From NCBI GenBank assembly GCA_001783715.1, contig MFNF01000042.1, positions 21,751 to 85,750 of the forward strand: 64,000 bases of DNA, read 5' to 3'. The first letter of the stretch is position 1, and each line of letters begins with the position of its first letter. The DNA comes from Candidatus Lambdaproteobacteria bacterium RIFOXYD2_FULL_56_26 (GTDB lineage Bacteria > SAR324 > XYD2-FULL-50-16). The notes under the pieces are model-generated. The model made no database searches. It saw only the letters and a program-made list of their open reading frames with translations, and was not told where the DNA came from. The position numbers and the translations under genes were made by a program. This document shows, piece by piece, positions 42,025 through 49,670 of the stretch.

Positions 42025-43161
42025 ATGGAACCCAACAAAAGCCCCCAGTACGATTGCCCGGACATTTTGCCTGAAGAACGGGCTTTGTTTGCGGCGATCA
42101 CCAACCAGCGATTGAGCCCGGAAGAAGCAGCAAGAATCAAGGCCCCGGTTGTGGTTTACCCCCGGGAGGATTCGGTTTTGGCGGTCCACTGGCACCCGGA
42201 GTTCGTGCCCATGGAATTGATCAAGGCTAGGATCGAGGCGACCTTTCCCAACGCCAAGGAGCATCTGATCATCCCCACCCAGCACAATGAGCTTTTGGTT
42301 TATGACGACTATGCCGGGGTCGAGGTGGACACCTTCAGCCCCGAGTTTAACACCAAAGTCCAACTGCTGCTTCACTTCCACCCGGATCGGGTCAAAAACG
42401 CCTTTGTGCTCCGCTCGATGCTGGAGCACACCTTCAACTACCGTAGTTCTCAGCTGTTTGATTTCCTGCACAGTCTTTCCTCCAAAGACAGCGGGTTTTC
42501 CCTGCAAAAGGCGGCGGCTAAGACCGGGGCCTCTGCTGAGGTAGTGGATCTGGTCAGGGCGGTGGCCAAGAAGATTTTGTTGCTCCTAGAAGAAGTGGAG
42601 CCCAGCCTGCCCAAGGACGCAATCAAGAATAAAGTGGTCCGCAACTACATCAACGGGCTTCGCAACGGCCACAACGATGGACTGATTGACCGGGCGCAGG
42701 TTTTTGTGGACGCAGTCAAAGCCCAGGTCAAACGGGACTTTAACCTGGATTATTTTTACAAAACCCAAGAGGTGATCGAAGAAACCCGGGGGCTGGGTGG
42801 CTGCATCGTGATCCCCCACCCCGAACAGTTCTGGCCCATTTTGATCGCCGACTATGATGTGGACGGGATTGAGGTCTGGAACCCCCAGTCCAGCACCTAC
42901 ACCGACTTTTTGATCCAAGTGGTGGACCGGCAAAACAAAACCCACCGCAAAGACCGGGAACCGGTGCTGATCTTTATGGGCGACGACACCCACTTTGGGG
43001 AAAAGTTGCGCCTGCCCACCGAAACAGCCAAGTCCAAGATCGGTCGAGAGGTAGGGGTACAGCCCCCCTGGGCCGATCTGGGAACCCGTAAAAACTTGAT
43101 CCAAGCCAAAGCCATCAAATCCCAAGTCATCGCTCAATACAAAGAGCGGTTAAACCGTTAA
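42025..43161 (+). CDS. PHP-like putative metal-dependent hydrolase of the GAK-type cluster
   Basis: The protein has 378 residues and no close family I can name. Metal-site-like His motifs are spread as in PHP phosphoesterases: 'VLAVHWHPEFVP', 'LLLHFHPDRV', 'CIVIPHPEQFWPILIADYDV' and 'IFMGDDTHFGEKLR'. 'GIEVWNPQSS' near residue 290 recalls the late PHP motif. It starts a seven-gene-plus run on one strand, 14 bp before the first amphi-Trp gene, so it is probably part of the same system. No signal peptide. Confidence 0.6.
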   Translation: MEPNKSPQYDCPDILPEERALFAAITNQRLSPEEAARIKAPVVVYPREDSVLAVHWHPEFVPMELIKARIEATFPNAKEHLIIPTQHNELLVYDDYAGVEVDTFSPEFNTKVQLLLHFHPDRVKNAFVLRSMLEHTFNYRSSQLFDFLHSLSSKDSGFSLQKAAAKTGASAEVVDLVRAVAKKILLLLEEVEPSLPKDAIKNKVVRNYINGLRNGHNDGLIDRAQVFVDAVKAQVKRDFNLDYFYKTQEVIEETRGLGGCIVIPHPEQFWPILIADYDVDGIEVWNPQSSTYTDFLIQVVDRQNKTHRKDREPVLIFMGDDTHFGEKLRLPTETAKSKIGREVGVQPPWADLGTRKNLIQAKAIKSQVIAQYKERLNR

Positions 43162-43175
43162 CCCTTACAGGAACC

Positions 43176-43463
43176 ATGAGCAATAAAACCAAGGAATTTG
43201 AATACATTACCCTAGTGGACCGGGCCAGCATCGTCGCCTACCTGGAAACCTTAAGCCAAGGCTTTAAAAGCGGCAATCTGACCCTCAAAGGCCAAGACAG
43301 CGAGATCCTGCTTGACCCGGACGGCTTGCTCAAACTGGAGCTGTCGGCAAAAAACAAAAACGGCAGGAGCAAGATTTCCTTTAAGGTCTCCTGGAAAAAC
43401 CAACCGAGAGTCGAGGTTTCCAAAGACCGGCTGTCTTTGACCGTCAACCCCAAAGAAGACTAA
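43176..43463 (+). CDS. amphi-Trp domain protein (copy 1)
   Basis: The protein has 95 residues. 'DRASIVAYLETLSQGFKSGN' and 'KISFKVSWKNQPRVEV', with the conserved Trp in an alternating hydrophobic strand, match the amphi-Trp domain (NCBIfam-type family, as I recall). This domain accompanies ATP-grasp and HprK-like partners in the uncharacterised GAK system. It is shorter than copies 2 and 3 and lacks their Ala/Pro tail. It lies 6 bp before the PhoU-kinase gene. Confidence 0.8.
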   Translation: MSNKTKEFEYITLVDRASIVAYLETLSQGFKSGNLTLKGQDSEILLDPDGLLKLELSAKNKNGRSKISFKVSWKNQPRVEVSKDRLSLTVNPKED

Positions 43464-43469
43464 ATCAAC

Positions 43470-45104
43470 ATGACCATTCCCGCCGGTATTGTGGATACCC
43501 TCAAGTTCATCTTGCTTGAGGTGATCCGGCAGATTGAGGACACCCAAAAGGCCCTGGACCAGGGGGGGGACCAAGAGTTGATCGCCCAGATCATCGCTCG
43601 GGATGAGTACATCGACAACCTGAAGGTGTATGTGGAGAACCATTGTTTCTCCCTGATCTATTCCAACTCCACGGTCAGCATCAAAGCGGAGGCAGATTTA
43701 ATCCGGGCGATCAACACCATCACCGGCAACCTGGAGCGCATTGCCGACCATGCGGTGAACATCGCCCGGCAGATTCCCTACTTTGCCAACCGGCAGTTCA
43801 TCAAGGACTATGACTACCAAAACTTTTTTGAAATCATCCGGTTTAACCTCAAACGAATCCACAAGGCGCTGTTTGAACAAGACTTGGGGTTAGCCCGAAA
43901 GATTTGTACCAGTGAATCCAAACTGGACCGGGCCTACAAACGGGCCTTTGAGCGGATTTTAAAGGAACTGGCCAAGGGCAAGGAGGTGGAAAACCTGATC
44001 ACCACTATCTTTGTGCTCCGGTACCTGGAGCGGATCGGGGATTGTCTGCTCAACATTGGGGAGGCGATTATCTTTTCGGTGGTCGGAGAGAAACTGAAAC
44101 TCAGCCAATTTGAGTTTTTGGAAGACATCCTGACTGACCTGGATGACCTGACCATCAAAGACATCAAGTTCGCCGGGATCTGGGGCAGCCGCTCCGGTTG
44201 CCGGATCGGCTTGATCCAGGCCCCCAAGCTGGGGAACAAGGAATTTGTCTTTAAAGAAGGGTTGCTGCACAAGATCGAAGAGGAAAAAACCAAAATCGAG
44301 CTTTGGAACCAACAATGGCCCGGCATTACCCCCCACGTGCTGGACTACAAGGTCAAGGGGGACCATGCCAGCATGTTGGTGGAGTTCATCGAAGGGGACA
44401 CTTTGCAACATTACCTGCTGGATTCGAGCGACAGCAAGCTGGAAGAAAGCCTGGGGATTTTGGAGGGAACCTTAAAAGCCATTTGGGAAAAGACCCTCGA
44501 CCCCAACCAAAAACCCCCCTGCAAGGCACTGGCTCAATTGGAAGGCAGGATTGAAGACGTGTTGCGGGTGCACCCCAACTATTCCCAGCCTGAAATGCTG
44601 ATCGGCGGAATGAAGATTCACTCCTTCCGCTTCCGACTGGAGGCGTTGCAAGAAAAAACCAAGGATCTGGTCGCCCCTTTTGCGGTCTTGGTCCACGGGG
44701 ACTTTAACCTGGACAACATCTTTTTTGAAAACAAAACCAAACACCTCAAGTTCATCGATGTCCACCGGTCCGACTTTGGGGACTACGCTGCCGATGCGGC
44801 GGTGTTTTTGATCTCCAATTTCCGGCAAAAGGTCTTTGAACCTGAATTACGCAGCCGCATCGAACGTTCCGCCGCAAGATTCCTGGCCTTTGTCCGGCAG
44901 TTTGCCCGGACCAGGGAGGACCACCTGTTTGAACGCAGGCTGGGGGTAGGTCTGGTCCGCAGCCTGATCACCTCGACCCGTTTTGAGTTTCACCCCGACT
45001 TAGCCGAAACCATGTTCCAAAGGGCTTTGTACCTGATGGACCGGCTGATGGAGGAAAAGGAAGACCACCCCTTTGAGGTCCCCACCTCCCTCTTCATCTT
45101 TTAG
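43470..45104 (+). CDS. PhoU-like domain fused to an aminoglycoside-phosphotransferase-type kinase
   Basis: The protein has 544 residues. Residues 1-220 form a helical PhoU-type domain with two three-helix repeats ('NTITGNLERIADHAVNIARQ', 'VLRYLERIGDCLLNIGEAII'). Residues 240-530 are an APH/choline-kinase fold with Brenner motif 'LVHGDFNLDNIFFE' and metal-binding 'FIDVHRSDFGDYAADAAVFL'. A kinase attached to a phosphate-signalling PhoU module is unusual. In cluster context it may phosphorylate a cluster product or partner. The junction is in one frame with no stop. Confidence 0.82.
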   Translation: MTIPAGIVDTLKFILLEVIRQIEDTQKALDQGGDQELIAQIIARDEYIDNLKVYVENHCFSLIYSNSTVSIKAEADLIRAINTITGNLERIADHAVNIARQIPYFANRQFIKDYDYQNFFEIIRFNLKRIHKALFEQDLGLARKICTSESKLDRAYKRAFERILKELAKGKEVENLITTIFVLRYLERIGDCLLNIGEAIIFSVVGEKLKLSQFEFLEDILTDLDDLTIKDIKFAGIWGSRSGCRIGLIQAPKLGNKEFVFKEGLLHKIEEEKTKIELWNQQWPGITPHVLDYKVKGDHASMLVEFIEGDTLQHYLLDSSDSKLEESLGILEGTLKAIWEKTLDPNQKPPCKALAQLEGRIEDVLRVHPNYSQPEMLIGGMKIHSFRFRLEALQEKTKDLVAPFAVLVHGDFNLDNIFFENKTKHLKFIDVHRSDFGDYAADAAVFLISNFRQKVFEPELRSRIERSAARFLAFVRQFARTREDHLFERRLGVGLVRSLITSTRFEFHPDLAETMFQRALYLMDRLMEEKEDHPFEVPTSLFIF

Positions 45105-45112
45105 GTAAAATT

Positions 45113-45997
45113 ATGAAAATCGCCGTGATCGGGACCTTGGGAAAATGGTCCAGTGAGTCGTTGGCCCAGGAAATCGCCGCTTTGGTGGGCCAATGCCCCT
45201 TGATTGAAATGTCCGAAGTACACCTGGACTTGGGGCAAGAAAAGGTTATGGCCCAGGGCCACGACCTGACCCAGTTTGATGCCTTGGTGGTCAAAAAAGT
45301 GGCCCAGGTTTATTCCCCCAACGCTCTGGACCGGTTGGAGACCCTTCGGTTTTTGGAACTTCGGGGGGTCAAGGTGTTCAGCCCGGTGGCCGGGATCAGC
45401 CGTCTGATTGACCGGATGAGCTGCACTGTCACCTTGGCGGCCGGAGGGATTCCAATGCCCGAAACCTTCATCACCGAGTCCGCAGAAGCGGCGGCCCAAA
45501 GATTGGCCCAGTACGGAAAGGCGGTACTCAAGCCGTTGTACTCCACCAAAGCCAGGGGCATGGTTTACCTGGATGCCCACAAACATGGGCTCAAAGAGGT
45601 CCAAGAGTTCCAAGCTGCCGGCAACGAAACCCTTTACCTGCAAAGGTTCGTCAAAGGCCCAGGCCGGGACTTGGGTCTGTCCTTCTTAGGAGGCCAGTAC
45701 CTGGGCACCTACGCTAGGGTCGGCAATGGTGACAGCTGGAACAGTACCACCGAATCGGGCGGGGTTTACCGAGCCGAAGAGCCGCCCGAGGCCTGGATCG
45801 CCTTGGCCAAACGGGCCCAGTCCTTGTTCCCCTTGGATTTTACCTGTGTCGATTTGATCGAAACCGAAGAAGGCCCCAAGATTTTTGAAGTCTCGGCCTT
45901 TGGCGGATTCCGAGGCCTGAAGGAAGCTTTGGGGCTCAATGTTGCTGCCTTGTATGCCAAATATGTCGTAGAAAAAACCCCCCAAAGAAAGGGCTGA
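45113..45997 (+). CDS. ATP-grasp ligase of the GAK-type system
   Basis: The protein has 294 residues with a RimK/GSH-synthetase-like ATP-grasp fold: 'KRLI'-like start 'VFSPVAGISRLIDRMSCTVT', 'GKAVLKPLYSTKARGMVYLD' and 'GPKIFEVSAFGGFRGLKEAL'. Such enzymes form amide or peptide bonds through acyl-phosphates. The family is annotated as the GAK-system ATP-grasp, to my memory; the substrate is unknown. It starts 8 bp after the PhoU-kinase stop and overlaps the HprK-like gene by 1 bp. Confidence 0.83.
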   Translation: MKIAVIGTLGKWSSESLAQEIAALVGQCPLIEMSEVHLDLGQEKVMAQGHDLTQFDALVVKKVAQVYSPNALDRLETLRFLELRGVKVFSPVAGISRLIDRMSCTVTLAAGGIPMPETFITESAEAAAQRLAQYGKAVLKPLYSTKARGMVYLDAHKHGLKEVQEFQAAGNETLYLQRFVKGPGRDLGLSFLGGQYLGTYARVGNGDSWNSTTESGGVYRAEEPPEAWIALAKRAQSLFPLDFTCVDLIETEEGPKIFEVSAFGGFRGLKEALGLNVAALYAKYVVEKTPQRKG

Positions 45998-47091
45998 TGA
46001 TGAACAAAAGCTTGCGTCCCACCTTGGCCGACTTGGCCGATTCTCTGGTTGCCGAGGTGGAGTTCGACCACCACTTGGACCTGAACCTAGCCGGTGCCCA
46101 GGTTCGGGTCAAAACCAACTCTTTGATGTTGGTCACCAGTTTACAACATTATTTTGCCCCTTTCGTGGCCCAGCCCAAATCGATCGATTTTGAGATCCTG
46201 GCCATCGAAGGCCCGAACCTGGACTTGGACCTGCCCTTTGTCCCCTGGGAGCCGGAACCGGGGAAATCTAGGGTTAAGGAGGAATTCGTGGACTTGGTGG
46301 GCGGCCGGGTGGTGCGCAAACAAAAAACCGGTCTGGTCTTTTTGTTTGGCGGAGGCACCAACATCGCCATTGGGCAGTGCAAGGAAAACGACAACCAGGT
46401 GATCAACTTCGTCAACAACCGGTTCATCGAGCTTCTGCTCAACAAAGATGCCACCCTGGGCCATGCGGCGGCGGTGCGGGTCAACAACCGGGGAATCGCT
46501 CTGGCCGGGTTTTCGGGCATGGGCAAAAGCACCTTGGCCCTCCATCTTTTGAGCCGTGGGGCGGACTTCGTTTCCAATGATCGCCTGATGGTCCAAAAGG
46601 TCAACGAAGGATTGATGATGTTTGGTGTCCCCAAATTGCCCCGGATCAACCCCGGCACCGCCTTGAGCAACCCCGACCTCCGGCAGATTCTTTCGGAAGA
46701 AGAGATTGAGCGTTTCAGCCAACTGGAGCCCGACGATCTTTGGGAACTGGAACACAAGTACGACGTTTATCTGGACCGGTGTTTTTCCCACAGCCGGTTC
46801 CTGCTCAACGGCTGGATGGACGCATTGGTGATCCTCAATTGGCAGCGGGTGGACCGACCCATGGAGATTCACGAAGTCAACTTGCGAGAAAAGCCCTACC
46901 TCTTGGGTGCCTTTCGCAAAGACCCGGGAGCCTTTTTTTTGGCCAATGACCCGGTCCATCCACCTCAGTTCAACGAAGAGCGGTACCTCAAACAACTGGA
47001 GTCCTGCCGGGTGTATGAGATCACCGGCGGGGTTGACTTCGAAAAGGCAGCTCTTTCCTGCCTGAACCTGACCGAACGGTCAAAACACTAG
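45997..47091 (+). CDS. HprK-related kinase (type B)
   Basis: The protein has 364 residues. The P-loop 'GFSGMGKSTLALHLL' (about residues 170-184) is followed by 'GADFVSNDRLMVQKV', the arrangement of HPr kinase/phosphorylase. 'GHAAAVRVNNRGIALAG' precedes it. The family is known as HprK-related kinase B and occurs with ATP-grasp and amphi-Trp partners. Its target is unknown; HPr itself is encoded far away at 16785. Confidence 0.83.
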   Translation: MMNKSLRPTLADLADSLVAEVEFDHHLDLNLAGAQVRVKTNSLMLVTSLQHYFAPFVAQPKSIDFEILAIEGPNLDLDLPFVPWEPEPGKSRVKEEFVDLVGGRVVRKQKTGLVFLFGGGTNIAIGQCKENDNQVINFVNNRFIELLLNKDATLGHAAAVRVNNRGIALAGFSGMGKSTLALHLLSRGADFVSNDRLMVQKVNEGLMMFGVPKLPRINPGTALSNPDLRQILSEEEIERFSQLEPDDLWELEHKYDVYLDRCFSHSRFLLNGWMDALVILNWQRVDRPMEIHEVNLREKPYLLGAFRKDPGAFFLANDPVHPPQFNEERYLKQLESCRVYEITGGVDFEKAALSCLNLTERSKH

Positions 47092-47105
47092 CCAGAGGAG
47101 GCCAG

Positions 47106-47408
47106 ATGCAAAAAAAGTCCTTTGAAACCAAAACTCGTTTAAAAAAAGAAGCCGCCGTTCTTTACCTGGAAGAACTGATCAAAAGCCTCAAAGCCGGGAA
47201 ATTGGTGGTCCAGGAAGGGGAGGAATTTGTCTCCCTGACTCCGGCCCAAGACCTGGAGCTGGAGCTGGAAGCCAGCGCTGGGAAGTCCAAGGAGCGCATT
47301 TTTGTGTCCCTCCATTGGTCCACCGAACCGGCTCTGGTAGAAGCCCCCTGGACGATCGGTACCAAAGAACCCCAATCCAGCGCTGCGGCCAAACCGGCCC
47401 AAGCGTAA
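47106..47408 (+). CDS. amphi-Trp domain protein (copy 2)
   Basis: The protein has 100 residues: 'LKKEAAVLYLEELIKSLKAG', then 'LVVQEGEEFVSLTPAQ' and 'RIFVSLHWSTEP' with the conserved Trp, and a short Ala-rich tail. It closely resembles copy 3 (28 bp downstream), indicating a recent tandem duplication. AGAGGAG lies just upstream of the ATG. Confidence 0.85.
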   Translation: MQKKSFETKTRLKKEAAVLYLEELIKSLKAGKLVVQEGEEFVSLTPAQDLELELEASAGKSKERIFVSLHWSTEPALVEAPWTIGTKEPQSSAAAKPAQA

Positions 47409-47435
47409 CCTGCAACCTAAACTACAGGACTCAAA

Positions 47436-47807
47436 ATGAGCAAAAAGTCGATTGAGATCAAAACCCACCTCAAACGGGAAACCGTGGTTTCCTACCTGGA
47501 AGAACTGGTCAAAAGCCTCAAAGCTGGGAAACTGGTGGTCCAGCAGGAAGAAGAATTTGTTTCTTTGCACCCGGCTGCGATGATGGAATTGGAAGTTTCC
47601 GCTTCCCACAAAAAATCCAAGGAAAAGTTTGCCTTGGAATTAAGCTGGATCAACGAGGTGGAAGGTGTGGAACCGGCGGCTCTGCTGATCGGCACCAAGG
47701 AACCCAAAATCGCCGAAGCTCCCAAAAAGCCGGAATCCGCCGCACCGGAAGCCCCGGCCAAGAAGGCTCCCGAGGCCCCAGCTGCCAAAGCTCCGGCCCA
47801 CAAATAA
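47436..47807 (+). CDS. amphi-Trp domain protein (copy 3)
   Basis: The protein has 123 residues: 'LKRETVVSYLEELVKSLKAG', 'LVVQQEEEFVSLHPAAMMEL', 'FALELSWINEVEG' with the conserved Trp, then a long Ala/Pro/Lys tail ('PAKKAPEAPAAKAPAHK'). The tail is longer than in copy 2. It is 17 bp before the CofD-like gene. Confidence 0.85.
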   Translation: MSKKSIEIKTHLKRETVVSYLEELVKSLKAGKLVVQQEEEFVSLHPAAMMELEVSASHKKSKEKFALELSWINEVEGVEPAALLIGTKEPKIAEAPKKPESAAPEAPAKKAPEAPAAKAPAHK

Positions 47808-47824
47808 CCCTAGCCTGATTACCG

Positions 47825-49021
47825 ATGAGCCGGACTTTGGAAGTCAGTTACCTCAAAACCCACCGGCTCCCCAACAAGCTGGCGTTGGCCCGATATGCGG
47901 CCAACCCGGCCCTGGGGCCCAAGGTACTTTTTTTCTCAGGCGGCTCGGCGCTGCACGAGCTGTCCCAAAAAATCATCCAGTACACCCACAATTCGATCCA
48001 CCTGATTACCCCTTTCGACTCGGGCGGCAGTTCGGCGGAGCTACGCAAGCATTTTAAGCTGTTGGCGGTGGGAGACATCCGGCACCGGATCATGGCCCTG
48101 GCCGACCCGGGCCTCAAGGGGAATCCTGAGGTGTACCAGCTGTTTGCCACTAGGTTGCCCAAGGACCAGCCCCAAATTTCCTTGGTCGAGACCTTGCGCC
48201 AGATGATCGAAGGCAGGCACGGCTTGATCCGGGCGGTGAGCGACCCGATGCGCAAGATCATCCGTAACCATTTGTATTATTTTTACAAGAAGATGCCTGA
48301 AGGTTTTGACCTCCGAGGGGCCAGCGTGGGCAACCTGATTTTGGTGGGCGGGTTTGTCAACAACCACCGGCAGATCGACCCAGTGATCTATCTGTTTTCT
48401 CGGCTGATCGAAGCCAGGGGAGTGGTCCGGCCGGTGGCCGCCGTGGACCTGCAACTGCTGGCCGACTTTGAGGACGGCTCTTCCATTTTGGGGCAACACC
48501 GGTTTACCGGCAAGGAATCCCAAGCCCCGGCTTCCAAGCTGGTCAAGCTCCGGCTGGCCAACAACCAGGGGGAACCGGTGCCGCCGGTCAAGCTCAAGGA
48601 CAAGGTCGGGCAGTTTATCGAACGGGCGGACCTGATCTGCTACCCGATGGGCAGCTTTTTTTCCAGTTTGACCGCCAATTTTTTAGTCGCCGGGGTGGGG
48701 GATAAGATCTCCGCCAACCCTTGCCCCAAGATCTATGTCCCCAACCTGGGCCTGGACCCGGAGCAAAAGGGCTATGAGGTGGTCCAGTTGGTGGACCGGC
48801 TGTTGGAGATGCTCAAAGCCTCCTCCCGCTATCCCGGCTGGGACTCCGACTACCTCAACTTTCTTTTGATCGACCGGCAAAAGGGGCACCAAATCAACAA
48901 GGCCCAGATTGACCAGCTGGAAAGCCGGGGGATCCAGGTGGTGGATGCGGAGCTGGTGGGAGATAGACCCGAGAAGATCGAAGAGGAAAAGCTGCTGGAA
49001 GTCCTGTTGTCTTTGGTTTAG
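47825..49021 (+). CDS. CofD-like protein of the GAK-type system
   Basis: The protein has 398 residues: 'KVLFFSGGSALHELSQKIIQ', 'LITPFDSGGSSAELRKHFKL', 'GDIRHRIMALAD', 'GASVGNLILVGGF' and 'IERADLICYPMGSFFSSLTA' match the YvcK/CofD (2-phospho-L-lactate transferase-like) fold. This branch is annotated in GAK systems rather than coenzyme F420 synthesis; no other F420 gene is nearby. It is last of the run. Confidence 0.83.
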   Translation: MSRTLEVSYLKTHRLPNKLALARYAANPALGPKVLFFSGGSALHELSQKIIQYTHNSIHLITPFDSGGSSAELRKHFKLLAVGDIRHRIMALADPGLKGNPEVYQLFATRLPKDQPQISLVETLRQMIEGRHGLIRAVSDPMRKIIRNHLYYFYKKMPEGFDLRGASVGNLILVGGFVNNHRQIDPVIYLFSRLIEARGVVRPVAAVDLQLLADFEDGSSILGQHRFTGKESQAPASKLVKLRLANNQGEPVPPVKLKDKVGQFIERADLICYPMGSFFSSLTANFLVAGVGDKISANPCPKIYVPNLGLDPEQKGYEVVQLVDRLLEMLKASSRYPGWDSDYLNFLLIDRQKGHQINKAQIDQLESRGIQVVDAELVGDRPEKIEEEKLLEVLLSLV

Positions 49022-49067
49022 CGGAGTTTTTCAGAGCCGACTGCCCCCCAAAAAAAGACTTCCCCAA

Positions 49068-49104
49068 AAGGCAAAGGGGGAGGCCTCCTCCTTGGAAACC
49101 TCCC
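49068..49104. other. Inverted repeat between the CofD-like gene and arsC
   Basis: The arms GGGGGAGG and CCTCCCCC form a hairpin between two convergent genes. There is no good T-run on either side, so it is at best a weak terminator. Otherwise I see nothing in 49022-49209. Confidence 0.4.
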
Positions 49105-49209
49105 CCTCCGGGTATCCGATGCCGTCCAGATCAGGGTGCTGGGCGAACACCGGAGTCGAGTTTACCACAGACCGCTTGGGCCTTGCCGTAATCCCCCTGA
49201 CCGGTTGGT

Positions 49210-49647
49210 TCAGCCGCCAGCCGCCAGCTTGGGGGCCATTTCTTGGGCATAAAGGTTTTTGAGGAATTCCATGAGTTGGTCTCGGACCTCTCGAAAGCTG
49301 CCCAGCTGTATTTCGGGGTTCCCGGCGATTTGGGCCGGGTCGGCTAGGTTAAAGTGGACCCGGTGGCTGACCTCCCCCGGAAAGGTCAGGCAGTCATTGC
49401 GGGCCGCTTGGCAGAGGGTAATCAGGTAGTCGAAGTGTTGGCCAAAAAAATGTTCCACCCGTTTGGTCTGTTGTCCCAACATGGACCAGCCTTTTTCGTG
49501 CATCACCCGAATGGCCAAGGGATGGACCGAGGCCTTGGGCCTAGTACCGGCTGAATTCACTTCCAACCGGGGGTCCAAGGACTCTAAAAACGCTTCTGCC
49601 ATTTGGCTGCGTACCGAATTGGTGCTGCACAAAACCAGAATTTTCAT
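49210..49647 (-). CDS. arsC: Low-molecular-weight phosphatase-fold arsenate reductase
   Basis: The protein has 145 residues. 'VLCSTNSVRSQMAEAFL' gives the CX5R loop (Cys7, Arg13). 'VNSAGTRP', and Cys residues in 'ITLCQAARNDCLTFPGE' at the positions used in thioredoxin-coupled ArsC, support arsenate reductase over a tyrosine phosphatase. No other ars gene is next to it. It is followed leftward by the CofD-like gene in convergent orientation. Confidence 0.88.
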   Translation of the reverse strand: MKILVLCSTNSVRSQMAEAFLESLDPRLEVNSAGTRPKASVHPLAIRVMHEKGWSMLGQQTKRVEHFFGQHFDYLITLCQAARNDCLTFPGEVSHRVHFNLADPAQIAGNPEIQLGSFREVRDQLMEFLKNLYAQEMAPKLAAGG

Positions 49648-49670
49648 GGGTACTCCTTTTTTGGGGGAAT

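Noticed and set aside
49068..49104. Efficient terminator after the GAK-type cluster
   Set aside because: The hairpin is good but no T-run follows on either strand, so it is listed only as an inverted repeat.
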